Assembly (NCBI GenBank): GCA_946406435.1
Contig: CAMJKP010000001.1
Span: forward strand, 96,738 to 160,737
Direction: 5' to 3'
Origin: an uncultured Prevotellaceae bacterium
GTDB lineage: Bacteria > Bacteroidota > Bacteroidia > Bacteroidales > Bacteroidaceae
DNA length: 64,000 nt
Part shown: positions 35,425-44,505 of the stretch, in pieces
Numbering within the stretch: position 1 is the stretch's first letter
How the letters are laid out: every line of letters begins with the position of its first letter
Program-made: the position numbers and the translations under genes
Notes under the pieces: generated by a model
Told to the model about the DNA's origin: nothing
Seen by the model: the letters and a program-made list of their open reading frames with translations, nothing else
Database searches by the model: none

Positions 35425-38400
35425 ATGGAGTTTTCATTTTTCGTAGAATCTTAACGGCTGCGCCTACGGAGTCAACCATCTTGACCACAAGGCGGTTCTT
35501 GCCACCCACCACCTTCAAATCACATACACGTGGGTGGTAGCCTACATAATTCAGTATCTTGCCAAAGACCTCAGACTTGTAGAACACGCTATCCTGACGG
35601 GATACGAACTGCATCTGCATAAGGTGCTGCTTGAGGATAATCTTCTCACAACCCAATGAGCGGCCTAAACGACGGAGCATAACCACCTGAAGCAATTCCT
35701 CGCCCTCGGAAGGCACAGGACCGAACCTGTCCTCCAATCTCTGACGATAGGCGTTGAGGTCGTCATCCGTCTCAATCTTGTCAAGTTCACGATACAGGAG
35801 CATACGCTCGGAACTACCTGGAACGTATGTATCTGGGAAGTACATCTCAAGATCGGATTCGATATTGCAATCATCAACGAAATCCTCACCCGACAACTTC
35901 TCGCCCTCTGCCATCTGGTCGGCATAGAGATCCTGGAACTCGTCGTTCTTCAGTTCGTTGACTGCCTGAGAGAGGATTTTCTGATAGGTCTCATAGCCAA
36001 GATCCTCCATGAATCCAGACTGCTCTGCACCAAGCAGATTACCGGCACCACGGATGTCGAGATCCTGCATGGCGAGGTTGAAGCCAGAACCAAGGTCGGA
36101 GAATGTCTCAAGAGCCTCAAGTCTTCTGCGAGACTCAGTTGGGAGATATGAGAGAGGCGGAGCCATAAGATAGCAGAACGCCTTACGGTTGCTTCTGCCC
36201 ACACGACCACGCATCTGATGGAGGTCGGAGAGCCCGAATCGATGCGCATCATTGATAATGATAGTATTGGCATTAGGCACGTCAATACCGTTCTCCACGA
36301 TTGTTGTTGATAGCAGAACGTCATAGTCGTGGTTCATGAATCCCATCACAATCTTCTCAAGACTCTCAGGAGTCATACGACCGTGACCTATCGCCACACG
36401 ACAGTCAGGGATATGCTTCTCGATTATACGACCAAGCTCCTCAAGATTTGAGATACGATCATTCACGAAATACACCTGACCGTTTCTTGACATCTCAAAA
36501 TTGATAGCATCTATTATTGTCTCGACAGAGAACGTGGTCACCTCTGTCTGAATAGGATAGCGGTTTGGTGGCGGCGTGCGCATGATACTCATGTCACGGG
36601 CACCCATCAAAGAGAACTGAAGAGTGCGAGGGATAGGCGTAGCCGACATTGTAAGAGTATCAATATTCGTCTTCAACTGACGAAGTTTCTCCTTTGTAGA
36701 GACACCGAATTTCTGTTCCTCGTCAATAATCAGCAGACCAATGTCATGCCATTTCACAGCCTTTCCAAGCAGTTTATGAGTACCCACGAGGATATCAATC
36801 TTACCCTCGGCAAGGTCTGCGAGAATCTGCTTTGTATGCTTTGCCGAACGAGCACGAGTGAGGTAATCCACACGTACAGGAAGGTTAGCCATACGATCGC
36901 GGAAGGTCTGGTAATGCTGGAAAGCCAATACTGTTGTAGGCACGAGCACAGCCACCTGCTTTGAATCGCAAGCTGCCTTGAAAGCAGCTCGAACAGCAAC
37001 CTCCGTCTTTCCGAAACCCACATCACCACACACAAGGCGGTCCATTGGGCGTTTGCTTTCCATATCGGCCTTAACCTCAGCAGTAGCCTTCATCTGGTCA
37101 GGAGTATCCTCATAGAGGAAAGAGCCCTCAAGCTCATGCTGGAGATATGAATCCTGCGAGAATGCGAAACCAATCTCGTGACGGCGCTTTGCATAGAGCT
37201 TGATAAGGTCGCGGGCGATATCCTTGATACGCTTCTTCGCCTTCTCCTTGAGACGATCCCAAGCACCTGTGCCGAGAGTAGAGAGACGAGGCTGTTCTCC
37301 CGTATCTGAACGCTTGTATTTCGAAATCTTATAGAGCGAATGGATAGACACATCCACCTTGTCGTTGCCCTGATATACGATTCGGATAACCTCCTTGAAA
37401 GAGTCGCCGACAGGCACACGGACAAGTCCGGCAAACTTACCGATTCCATAGTCAACGTGAACGACAAAGTCGCCAGGTTCCATCTCCTGAAGCTCCTTCA
37501 TCGTAAGCGCCATCTTACCGGCACGAGCCGACTGAGTACGGAGATTGTACTTATGGAAACGCTCAAATATCTGGTGGTCGGTGAAGAGACAGAGGCTAAG
37601 GTCATTATCCACGAATCCCTCGTGAAGAGTCTTTGAAATCTCACCGATAGCCTCGGCATCAACCCTTACTCGCTTTGACTCTGCAACAGGAGCGGTAAGA
37701 ATACTTCTGATACGCTCCACCTGCTTATGCGAATCGGAAAGGATGTATATCTTGAAATTCTGAAGGATATAGTCCTCAAAGGTCTGCGAAAGGAGATCAA
37801 AGTTCTTATGGATAAGAGGCTGGGCAGACATGAAGAAATGGAAGGAAGCATCGAAAACATCCTTGTCATCCTTCTGCGCAGAAGTCTCCTTGATATTGAT
37901 TTGCTTGAACTTGGCAATACTCTGGTTGAAGCGTGAAGCTGGACACAGATTCGTCTGTGCGTTCATCTCACGACGTATCTCCTCCTGTTCCTGTTCGGTA
38001 GCACCCGCCATTCTGTCGTTCATTGCCTGCGAAGAGAAGCCTTCGTCGAATGTCTTGCCAACGACATCAACGACAAAATCCATGTCGTGGCTAACAAGCA
38101 TACTACCCTCTGGCAGGAACTCCGTCAGAGGCACTTTCTTCTCAGAGAAGGCAGCAAGCTCAGGCACGATGTCAATCTCCTTGCGTCTGTCGGCAGAAAG
38201 CTGATCCTCAATCTGGAATGTGCGTATCGTCTCAATCTCATCGCCGAAGAAATCAAGACGGAAAGGCAGGTCGTTTGAGAATGAATAAACATCGAGAATG
38301 CTTCCGCGAACGGCAAACTGCCCCGGCTCATATACGTAATCCTGCATACGGAAACCGAGGTCGCGCAACTGATGCTGAACGTCAGTTATATCTATACGTT

Positions 38401-38911
38401 GCCCTACGGAAAGATGTATCGTGCGGTCATCAAGGATAGTCTTATCAACCGCCATTTCTGCAAGGGCAGAAGGATAGGTGACGATGAAGAGAGAAGAGCC
38501 TGACAACTCATCGGTCTCTTCAGAAGTGCTAATAGCCTCATCCGAAGGATCAACTACAGCATCCTTTCCGAAAGAAGACAAAGCCGAGAGAACCTCTGTA
38601 CGGAGAATCTCGTTTGCTGCATCTCTCTGACCGTATTTTACGGCACGTCTATAACTTGAAGGGAAGAAAAGAGCTGGTGCATTCAACTGCATCAGATCAT
38701 GATAGAAATAGCCAGCCTCGTCGACATCTCTAAGAATAAAAACTACAGGATTTTTTAAACGATTTGCAATGGAAGCAAACACCAAAGGGCACGAAGAACC
38801 TGCAAGACCGTCGATTCCTACGGTCTTGATGCGCTGATTTTCAAGTGCCTTCGCCAATGCCTTCAACTGCGGTTGCTTGGCATAATGGGATAATAACTTC
38901 TGTATTTCCAT
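35423..38911 (-). CDS. mfd: Transcription-repair coupling factor Mfd
   Basis: The ATG at 38911 gives 1162 aa starting MEIQKLLSHYAKQ; the frame is open further upstream but unconserved. UvrB-homology and RNA-polymerase interaction regions precede the SF2 translocase, with RID motif VHVDYGIGKFAGL near residue 490. Walker A is GDVGFGKTEVAVRAA near residue 630, the helicase box is IDEEQKFGV near residue 730, and motif VI is QMRGRVGRSNRK near residue 900. The C-terminal TRCF domain ends near RKMKTP. It displaces stalled RNA polymerase and recruits UvrA. Length is normal for Bacteroidetes. Confidence 0.95.
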   Translation of the reverse strand: MEIQKLLSHYAKQPQLKALAKALENQRIKTVGIDGLAGSSCPLVFASIANRLKNPVVFILRDVDEAGYFYHDLMQLNAPALFFPSSYRRAVKYGQRDAANEILRTEVLSALSSFGKDAVVDPSDEAISTSEETDELSGSSLFIVTYPSALAEMAVDKTILDDRTIHLSVGQRIDITDVQHQLRDLGFRMQDYVYEPGQFAVRGSILDVYSFSNDLPFRLDFFGDEIETIRTFQIEDQLSADRRKEIDIVPELAAFSEKKVPLTEFLPEGSMLVSHDMDFVVDVVGKTFDEGFSSQAMNDRMAGATEQEQEEIRREMNAQTNLCPASRFNQSIAKFKQINIKETSAQKDDKDVFDASFHFFMSAQPLIHKNFDLLSQTFEDYILQNFKIYILSDSHKQVERIRSILTAPVAESKRVRVDAEAIGEISKTLHEGFVDNDLSLCLFTDHQIFERFHKYNLRTQSARAGKMALTMKELQEMEPGDFVVHVDYGIGKFAGLVRVPVGDSFKEVIRIVYQGNDKVDVSIHSLYKISKYKRSDTGEQPRLSTLGTGAWDRLKEKAKKRIKDIARDLIKLYAKRRHEIGFAFSQDSYLQHELEGSFLYEDTPDQMKATAEVKADMESKRPMDRLVCGDVGFGKTEVAVRAAFKAACDSKQVAVLVPTTVLAFQHYQTFRDRMANLPVRVDYLTRARSAKHTKQILADLAEGKIDILVGTHKLLGKAVKWHDIGLLIIDEEQKFGVSTKEKLRQLKTNIDTLTMSATPIPRTLQFSLMGARDMSIMRTPPPNRYPIQTEVTTFSVETIIDAINFEMSRNGQVYFVNDRISNLEELGRIIEKHIPDCRVAIGHGRMTPESLEKIVMGFMNHDYDVLLSTTIVENGIDVPNANTIIINDAHRFGLSDLHQMRGRVGRSNRKAFCYLMAPPLSYLPTESRRRLEALETFSDLGSGFNLAMQDLDIRGAGNLLGAEQSGFMEDLGYETYQKILSQAVNELKNDEFQDLYADQMAEGEKLSGEDFVDDCNIESDLEMYFPDTYVPGSSERMLLYRELDKIETDDDLNAYRQRLEDRFGPVPSEGEELLQVVMLRRLGRSLGCEKIILKQHLMQMQFVSRQDSVFYKSEVFGKILNYVGYHPRVCDLKVVGGKNRLVVKMVDSVGAAVKILRKMKTP

Positions 38912-38917
38912 TGTAAA

Positions 38918-39011
38918 TCGAGTGTTTTTTCGCCCGAAGTCAATAGTACGTGAACCAAAATGGCGCACTTTTTATTTCGAGTGCTTTCTCGCACGAAGAA
39001 AATAGTGCGTG
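38918..39011. repeat. Direct repeat in the mfd leader
   Basis: Two 35-nt copies at 38918-38952 and 38977-39011 share TCGAGTG, TTTYTCGC, CGAAG and AATAGT with CGTG at the end. A partial third TCGAGTGC lies at 39043. A minus-strand -7-like TAACTTTG sits at 39057-39050 without a clear -33 box. Confidence 0.6.
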
Positions 39012-39108
39012 TCAGCCACAAGCTGGTGCACGTTTTTAATTTTCGAGTGCAAAGTTAACAAAAAAACTCTTAATAATAGAATAAAACAAGACAAAATGTC
39101 AAAAAAGT

Positions 39109-39139
39109 TTTGATAAATTAACGGAAATTACTAACTTTG
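39109..39139 (+). promoter_or_regulatory. Bacteroidetes-type promoter of the GT2 gene
   Basis: TTTG (39109-39112), a 19-nt spacer and TAACTTTG (39132-39139) match the -33/-7 consensus. The expected transcript starts about 50 nt before the GT2 ATG. Confidence 0.7.
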
Positions 39140-39195
39140 CATTTTGAAAATGTACGTGGCACATTACCACACAGATAAGAAGTACAATAAATCAA

Positions 39196-39939
39196 ATGAG
39201 CGATAGCATAATATTAATTCCAACTTACAACGAGAAGGAAAATATTGAGAAAATCATCCGTGCCATAAACGGTTTGGAGAAGAGTTTCCATATTCTTGTT
39301 ATTGACGACGGCTCTCCTGACGGAACGGCAAAAATCGTTCACAACCTCATAGACACGGAATTCAAGGACAGACTTTTCATTATTGAGCGCTCAGGCAAAC
39401 TGGGCCTCGGAACAGCATATATCGCAGGCTTCAAATGGGCTTTGGAGCATAACTACGAATATATCTTCGAGATGGATGCTGACTTCAGCCACGACCCTAA
39501 CGATGTGCCTCGCCTTTATTCTGCGTGTCACGACGAAGGCTATGACGTGGCTATCGGAAGCCGATACGTAAGTGGCGTGAATGTGGTCAACTGGCCTATC
39601 GGTCGCGTACTGATGAGCTATTTCGCATCAAAATACGTGAGATTCATAACAGGTTTCAAGGTTCACGACACAACTGCCGGATTCAAGTGCTACAAGCGCA
39701 AGGTGCTTGAGACAATAGAACTTGACAAGATACGTTTCAAGGGCTATGCCTTCCAGATTGAGATGAAGTTCACAGCTTATAAGATTGGCTTCAAAATCAA
39801 GGAAGTTCCTGTCATTTTCGTCAACAGACGCGAAGGCGTATCAAAGATGAACGGCGGAATATTCGGAGAGGCATTCTTCGGCGTTATGCGCCTCAGACTT
39901 GACGGCTGGATTAGGAAATATCCCAAACTCCCCCTCTAA
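39196..39939 (+). CDS. Polyprenol monophosphomannose synthase-like GT2
   Basis: A 247-aa GT2 resembling dolichol/polyprenol-phosphate mannose synthases (Dpm1 without membrane tail). ILIPTYNEKENIEKII, VIDDGSPDGTAKIV near residue 36, FEMDADFSHDPNDVPRL near residue 90 and TAGFKCYKRKVLETI near residue 155 are characteristic. It would transfer a sugar from GDP-mannose or UDP-glucose to undecaprenyl phosphate. The last codons and stop (PLP-type sequence CCC CTC TAA) come from the start of a hairpin element, so the natural C-terminus may have been replaced. Confidence 0.9.
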   Translation: MSDSIILIPTYNEKENIEKIIRAINGLEKSFHILVIDDGSPDGTAKIVHNLIDTEFKDRLFIIERSGKLGLGTAYIAGFKWALEHNYEYIFEMDADFSHDPNDVPRLYSACHDEGYDVAIGSRYVSGVNVVNWPIGRVLMSYFASKYVRFITGFKVHDTTAGFKCYKRKVLETIELDKIRFKGYAFQIEMKFTAYKIGFKIKEVPVIFVNRREGVSKMNGGIFGEAFFGVMRLRLDGWIRKYPKLPL

Positions 39940-40017
39940 CTCCTCCGAGGGGAAGAATTTTCAGATAGTATTTTTGTAACTAAAAGCCCTCCCCCTCGGG
40001 GGAGTTGGAGGGGGGCC
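39928..40017. repeat. Paired-hairpin element, family F, between GT2 and Dabb genes
   Basis: About 90 bp, the shortest pair. The left arm CTCCCCCTCTAACTCC includes the GT2 stop codon; the right arm reads CCCTCCCCCTCGGGGGAG then TTGGAGGGGG. It ends 10 nt before the Dabb ATG. Confidence 0.8.
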
Positions 40018-40027
40018 GCATTAAAAT

Positions 40028-40333
40028 ATGGTAAAGCATATCATTCTATGGAAACTCTCTGAGGAGCTTAGTACCGAGGAGAAGGAAAAAGTAAAGGCTG
40101 GTATCAAGGAAGGTCTTGAAGGACTCGTTGGTAAGGTTCCTGGTCTTCTTGAGTGCAAGGTAAACATCAGCGGTCGTCTTGACTCAAGCAACTGCGACGT
40201 AATGCTCGACAGTACACTTGAAAGTCCGGAGGCTCTCAAGGGCTATGCCGTTCATCCTGCCCATGTCGCTGTAGCCGATGGCAAGGTAAGACCTTATACT
40301 GTATTAAGGACTTGTTTGGATTACGAGGTGTAA
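40028..40333 (+). CDS. Dabb (stress-responsive alpha/beta-barrel) domain protein
   Basis: A 101-aa single-domain protein starting MVKHIILWKLSEEL, with CKVNISGRLDSSNCDVMLDS near residue 43 and KGYAVHPAHVAVADGKV near residue 74, the usual Dabb dimer-barrel pattern. Members are small dimers; the bacterial function is not defined. It lies between two hairpin elements and probably shares the GT2 promoter at 39109. Confidence 0.87.
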   Translation: MVKHIILWKLSEELSTEEKEKVKAGIKEGLEGLVGKVPGLLECKVNISGRLDSSNCDVMLDSTLESPEALKGYAVHPAHVAVADGKVRPYTVLRTCLDYEV

Positions 40334-40335
40334 AA

Positions 40336-40518
40336 AGACCCACCCCCTTGCCCCTCCCATAAAGGGAGGGGAGTAATTAGTATTGCACGTTCTATATTTT
40401 CTACATATAGAAATATAAACAACACAAAAAAAATCCCTTGCTCGATCCATTACGGAAAGAACAAGGGATTTATTGTAACCTCTCCCCTCCCTTTATGGGA
40501 GGGGCTGGGGGTGGGTCT
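40336..40518. repeat. Paired-hairpin element, family A, between Dabb gene and tig
   Basis: About 183 bp with arms AGACCCACCCCCTTGCCCC and the reverse complement ending GGGGGTGGGTCT. The inverted repeat extends into flanking AAAAAG/CTTTTT. It separates the convergent Dabb and tig genes and contains an additional terminator hairpin in its loop. Confidence 0.88.
40430..40472. terminator. Bidirectional terminator inside the hairpin element
   Basis: AAATCCCTTG (40431-40440) pairs with CAAGGGATTT (40462-40471), with an A run before and T-rich bases after, serving the Dabb gene on the plus strand and tig on the minus strand. Confidence 0.7.
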
Positions 40519-40520
40519 TT

Positions 40521-41870
40521 TTAATCGAGCTTTCTAAACTCATCGAAGCTGATAGTCTTCTTGTTGAGCTTAACAACGTCCTTGAGGGCTGTCATAAGCT
40601 TGCGATCTACAGCTGCATTAACGAGGTTGTCAACCTGATCACGGTTCTTCAGCATACCTTCAGCATACTGCTCGAGATACTCCTCTGGTACGCTTGTCAT
40701 ACCATACTGAGCGAACTGCATGCGAGTTACGTCGATAGCAACAGCCTTAACGTCAGCATCGTCAACCTTGATCTTCAGAGCCTCAACGATCTGGTTCTTA
40801 GCAAGACTCCAAGTGAGTTCCTTGATTGAAGCCTCGTAGTTCTTCTCTACGTACTCCATGCCCTTATCCTTGTTGTTAGCGAGCATGATACGCTTCATGA
40901 GCTCGTCAGCATACTTAACCTCACCAATCTTCTCCTCAACGTACTTACGAACGTCCTGGAGGAAACGGAAGTCTGCATTCTGAACCATCTGCTCCTTGAT
41001 ACCCTCTGTAACCTTTGCGCGGAAATCAGCCTCATCCTTTACCTTGCCCTCGCCATAAACCTGATCGAAGAGATCCTGGTCGATAGCGTGCTTCTGATAA
41101 CGAGAAATCTCTGTTACCTGGAATGAGAAATCAGATGTGATTTTCTCAGCCTCTTCCTTAGAAACCTTGAGAAGAGAAGAAATCTCTATGTTGCTTTCTG
41201 GATAAGCCTTCTTTGGGTTGAATACGATAACATCACCAACCTTACAGCCCTGGAAGAGAGCCTTCTGGTCGTCAACCTTGATATATGAAGGAAGCATAGA
41301 AGCCTGAGAAACGGTAATACCACCATCCTTAGCGCTACCATCCTCGTTAAGCTCACGAATATCACCCTTGATCATATCGTTGTCCTGATACTCGTCAACC
41401 TTCTGGTAAGAACCGCTACGGCTTGCGAAAGCATCAATCTCCTTGTCAACGATAGCATCGTCAGTTGTGATATCGTAGTAAACGATAGAATCCTTCTTTG
41501 TAAGTTCTGCCTTGAATTCTGGAGCGATAGCGATATCGAACTTCAGAGTATAAGGTGCAGCTGCATCGAGGTCAACTGGCTCCTCACCAAGATGAGGCAT
41601 TGGCTCGCCAAGCATATTGATCTTGTTCTCACGAACATACTCATAAAGCTTCTCGCCAACGAGACGATTGATAACGTCAACCTTTACCTGAGCACCTACC
41701 TGACGCTTGATCATTCCCATAGGTGCCTGACCTGGACGGAAACCTGGTACATTAGCCTTCTTACGATAGTCCTTAAGCTGCTTTTCTACATCTCCTGCGA
41801 AATCAGCCTCCTCAACAACGAGTGTGAGAACGCCGCTGACTTTCTCTGGATTTTCTAATGAAATATTCAT
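40521..41870 (-). CDS. tig: Trigger factor
   Basis: A 449-aa ribosome-associated chaperone. The N-terminal ribosome-binding domain contains the signature VPGFRPGQAPMGMIKRQVG near residue 40 (GFRxGxxP). A PPIase-type middle region spans about residues 150-255, and the helical C-terminal arms carry YVEEKIGEVKYADELMKRI near residue 312. Length fits Bacteroidetes homologues. It is monocistronic, with its own promoter at 41957-41988 and a terminator at 40430. Confidence 0.93.
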   Translation of the reverse strand: MNISLENPEKVSGVLTLVVEEADFAGDVEKQLKDYRKKANVPGFRPGQAPMGMIKRQVGAQVKVDVINRLVGEKLYEYVRENKINMLGEPMPHLGEEPVDLDAAAPYTLKFDIAIAPEFKAELTKKDSIVYYDITTDDAIVDKEIDAFASRSGSYQKVDEYQDNDMIKGDIRELNEDGSAKDGGITVSQASMLPSYIKVDDQKALFQGCKVGDVIVFNPKKAYPESNIEISSLLKVSKEEAEKITSDFSFQVTEISRYQKHAIDQDLFDQVYGEGKVKDEADFRAKVTEGIKEQMVQNADFRFLQDVRKYVEEKIGEVKYADELMKRIMLANNKDKGMEYVEKNYEASIKELTWSLAKNQIVEALKIKVDDADVKAVAIDVTRMQFAQYGMTSVPEEYLEQYAEGMLKNRDQVDNLVNAAVDRKLMTALKDVVKLNKKTISFDEFRKLD

Positions 41871-41956
41871 TTTTTAGTTTTGTTGTTATATGATTTATAT
41901 TATTCTTTCCTTTTTATATATAGGTGCAAAAAGCACACTACACGCCAAATTGGGTG

Positions 41957-41988
41957 CAAAATTACTAATAATATTACACAATACCAAA
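41957..41988 (-). promoter_or_regulatory. Bacteroidetes-type promoter of tig
   Basis: On the minus strand TTTG (41988-41985), a 20-nt spacer and TAATTTTG (41964-41957) match the consensus, about 87 nt before the ATG at 41870. Confidence 0.75.
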
Positions 41989-42023
41989 AACCTAAAGCAA
42001 TTTTAACAAAAACAGTTAAAAGA

Positions 42024-42055
42024 TTTGGTCGTTTAAGCGTTTTATTGTATATTTG
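42024..42055 (+). promoter_or_regulatory. Bacteroidetes-type promoter of the riboswitch-controlled cobalamin operon
   Basis: TTTG (42024-42027), a 20-nt spacer and TATATTTG (42048-42055). Transcription would begin near 42062, just ahead of the cobalamin riboswitch. It is divergent from the tig promoter. Confidence 0.78.
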
Positions 42056-42084
42056 TGGCCGGATTTGGAAACTGGAAATCCAAA

Positions 42085-42240
42085 ATTTGTTAATTTCGGA
42101 TTCTCCCGTGTAAGGGAATCAGGTGCGAGACCTGAGCTGTTCCTGCAGCTGTGAGCCCATTGTGAAGTTGGACAATAATGTCACTAGAATGAATCTGGGA
42201 AGACGTCCTACTTTGTGGCAAGCCAGAATACCTGCCAAAC
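42085..42240 (+). promoter_or_regulatory. Cobalamin (AdoCbl-type) riboswitch
   Basis: Conserved blocks appear in the right order: AAGGGAATCAGGTGCGAGAC, then CTGCAGCTGTGAGCCC, GTCACT, GGGAAGACG and the B12 box AAGCCAGAATACCTGCC at about 42220-42237. A CCCCCAGGATAGGGG hairpin at 42264-42278 is a candidate expression-platform partner. It sits upstream of a BtuB-like receptor, CbiK, CobI and BtuF, so B12 should repress this operon. Confidence 0.92.
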
Positions 42241-42310
42241 TCCAATAAATATTAGCAACTCCCCCAGGATAGGGGACGTAATAGTTCGCAGTTAAACGTG
42301 GCCACACCAA

Positions 42311-42333
42311 CTATGAACTATGCGCTATGAACT
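42311..42333 (+). repeat. Short ATGAACTATG tandem repeat in the operon leader
   Basis: CTATGAACTATGCGCTATGA and the following bases form two to three degenerate ATGAACT units between the riboswitch and the receptor ATG at 42343, where ribosome access would be controlled. Confidence 0.55.
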
Positions 42334-42342
42334 AAACAGAAA

Positions 42343-44505
42343 ATGAAATACAAGCATATCATCGCCCTATCATTGGCGAGTACATCTCTATGTGCAAATG
42401 CTCAGGTGGAAAATTCAGGAGATAACAATTCCACGGCAAAGCAGCAGAATCTTCAGGAGGTTGTTGTGACCGGAACAGGTACACAGCATCATCTTAAGAA
42501 TGCACCTGTACAGACGGAGGTCATCTCGCGTAAAATGATAGAAAGCTATGGAGGAAAGTCACTTGAGGAAATCCTCGGCGGACTTACCGCTTCTTTTGCT
42601 TTCAACGAAGGTGATATGGGTTCACAGGCACAGCTCAACGGATTGGGTAACAACTACATACTCATCCTTATTGACGGCAAGCGCATTCACGGAGATGTGG
42701 GCGGAGAGAACGACCTCGGTCTTATCAACCCGCACAATATTGAGAGAATAGAGATAGTGAAAGGCGCTCAGTCTGCCCTATATGGCTCGGATGCTATCGC
42801 AGGTGTCATCAACATCATCACGAAGAAACACGATACCGAGGGACTTCTGCTTGAGAACACCACACGATATGGCTCATACAACGACCTCCGACAGCACAAC
42901 GGTATCGGAGTGAGGTTCGGCAAGTTACAATCTTACACAGGTTTCCAGTTACAGCATTCTGACGGTTGGCAAAACACAAGCGAGGAATATGCAGAGGCGA
43001 AACTTCTGACCGACTCACGAAACAAGACCACAAACAAGTTCACTAACTGGCAGATTGGAGAGCGTATCACATATTCCCCACGCAAGGGATTGGATCTCTA
43101 CGCCAACGGAACCTACTACGAGAAGCGTATCTCACGCCCAACGAATGGCCGTCACGCTTCGTGCGATGTCTATACCTACGATCTGAAATATCGTAATGCA
43201 AGTGCTGCCTTGGGTGGTAAGATGATGCTCGGCAAGAAGGATTACATCGACATGGATCTGAGTTGGAATAAGCACGCATACTATTATCTCTATACAGATA
43301 CCACCCTTGAAGATGGATATTACAAAGGTCAATTTACCCACTACTATCCATACTTCCCCGGACAGGAGAATCTTCAGAGCGACCAGCAGAGATATATGGC
43401 AACTATGAAGGGCGTATTCTATCTGCCAAAGGCAAACACGCTCAACGTGGGAGCTGAATACAGATACGACTATCTCAAGGCTCCTATGCGAGTAAGCGAC
43501 GGAACGGCAAACGACTGGACAGCAGCCGTATATGCTCAGGACGAGTGGAATCCTGTAGAATGTATAAACGTAACGGCAGGTTTCAGAATAATAGATAATG
43601 CAGCCTTCGGACTTCATTTCACCCCAAAGGTTAGTGCGATGCTCTCACTTGGTGATATCCGACTTCGTGCCGGATGGAGTCAGGGATTCAAGTCCCCTAC
43701 CCCAAAGGAGCTCTCCTATCACTACACCAAGCAGATGGGAGAAAAGGTATATTACTACATGGGCAACAAAGACCTTGAGGCTCAGAAGAGCAACTATTGG
43801 TCAGCAAGCGCAGAATACCGTACAGACGACATCGCCGTATCTGTTACGGGATACGTGAACAAACTGGAGGATATGATCACTCTTGTGAACGTATCAAAAG
43901 AGGAGATCCCTAAAGGAGCAACGACAAGCTATACCGGCGACGGAAGCGGAGAGATAATTCCGAGAATGTACAAAAATGCGGAAGATGCCAAGACATACGG
44001 CGTTGATGTAAATGCTTCTTGGAAGATTACCAAGGAACTGACCATTGGTGGAAACTATAGCTATCTGGATACAAAGGCTACGGTCTATAATTCCGCAAAA
44101 GGTCATTTCCAGAATGCCATTATCGACGGAATGGCACACAATAAATGGAACGGCTATGCCAACTACGGACATCGTTTCTCACCTTGCTATAATCTTGGCG
44201 TAAATCTCAGTACCCGAGGCTCAAGCAAGCGCTACTACGAGAACAACGGTAACGGAAAGGCATTCCAGATATGGCGACTGAACACTACCCACGACCTGGG
44301 CAAGAGCAAGACAACCAGCTATCGCTTGGAAGTAGGTGTAGATAACATTTTCAATTATCGCGACACTACCCCACGCCCATATCACCTCGGTACAACGACA
44401 GCAGGAACAACAGTTTATGCTTCGTTCACCATTAAGTTCAACAAAGGAAAGAAAATTACAACATCTAAAACATTATCTAAACAACAAAACAATGATGAAG
44501 ATTAA
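42343..44505 (+). CDS. TonB-dependent outer-membrane receptor, BtuB-like
   Basis: A 720-aa outer-membrane receptor with signal peptide MKYKHIIALSLASTSLCANA. The plug starts at NLQEVVVTGTGTQHHLKNAP, continues with GNNYILILIDGKRIHGDVGG near residue 105 and ends near SAIYGSDAIAGVINII-like ALYGSDAIAGVINIITKK (about 145-165). A 22-strand barrel follows, with TonB-receptor features such as GFKSPTPKEL near residue 450. It is the first gene after the cobalamin riboswitch and is followed by CbiK, so cobalamin or corrinoid uptake is likely. Its last 14 nt overlap the cbiK start. Confidence 0.88.
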   Translation: MKYKHIIALSLASTSLCANAQVENSGDNNSTAKQQNLQEVVVTGTGTQHHLKNAPVQTEVISRKMIESYGGKSLEEILGGLTASFAFNEGDMGSQAQLNGLGNNYILILIDGKRIHGDVGGENDLGLINPHNIERIEIVKGAQSALYGSDAIAGVINIITKKHDTEGLLLENTTRYGSYNDLRQHNGIGVRFGKLQSYTGFQLQHSDGWQNTSEEYAEAKLLTDSRNKTTNKFTNWQIGERITYSPRKGLDLYANGTYYEKRISRPTNGRHASCDVYTYDLKYRNASAALGGKMMLGKKDYIDMDLSWNKHAYYYLYTDTTLEDGYYKGQFTHYYPYFPGQENLQSDQQRYMATMKGVFYLPKANTLNVGAEYRYDYLKAPMRVSDGTANDWTAAVYAQDEWNPVECINVTAGFRIIDNAAFGLHFTPKVSAMLSLGDIRLRAGWSQGFKSPTPKELSYHYTKQMGEKVYYYMGNKDLEAQKSNYWSASAEYRTDDIAVSVTGYVNKLEDMITLVNVSKEEIPKGATTSYTGDGSGEIIPRMYKNAEDAKTYGVDVNASWKITKELTIGGNYSYLDTKATVYNSAKGHFQNAIIDGMAHNKWNGYANYGHRFSPCYNLGVNLSTRGSSKRYYENNGNGKAFQIWRLNTTHDLGKSKTTSYRLEVGVDNIFNYRDTTPRPYHLGTTTAGTTVYASFTIKFNKGKKITTSKTLSKQQNNDED

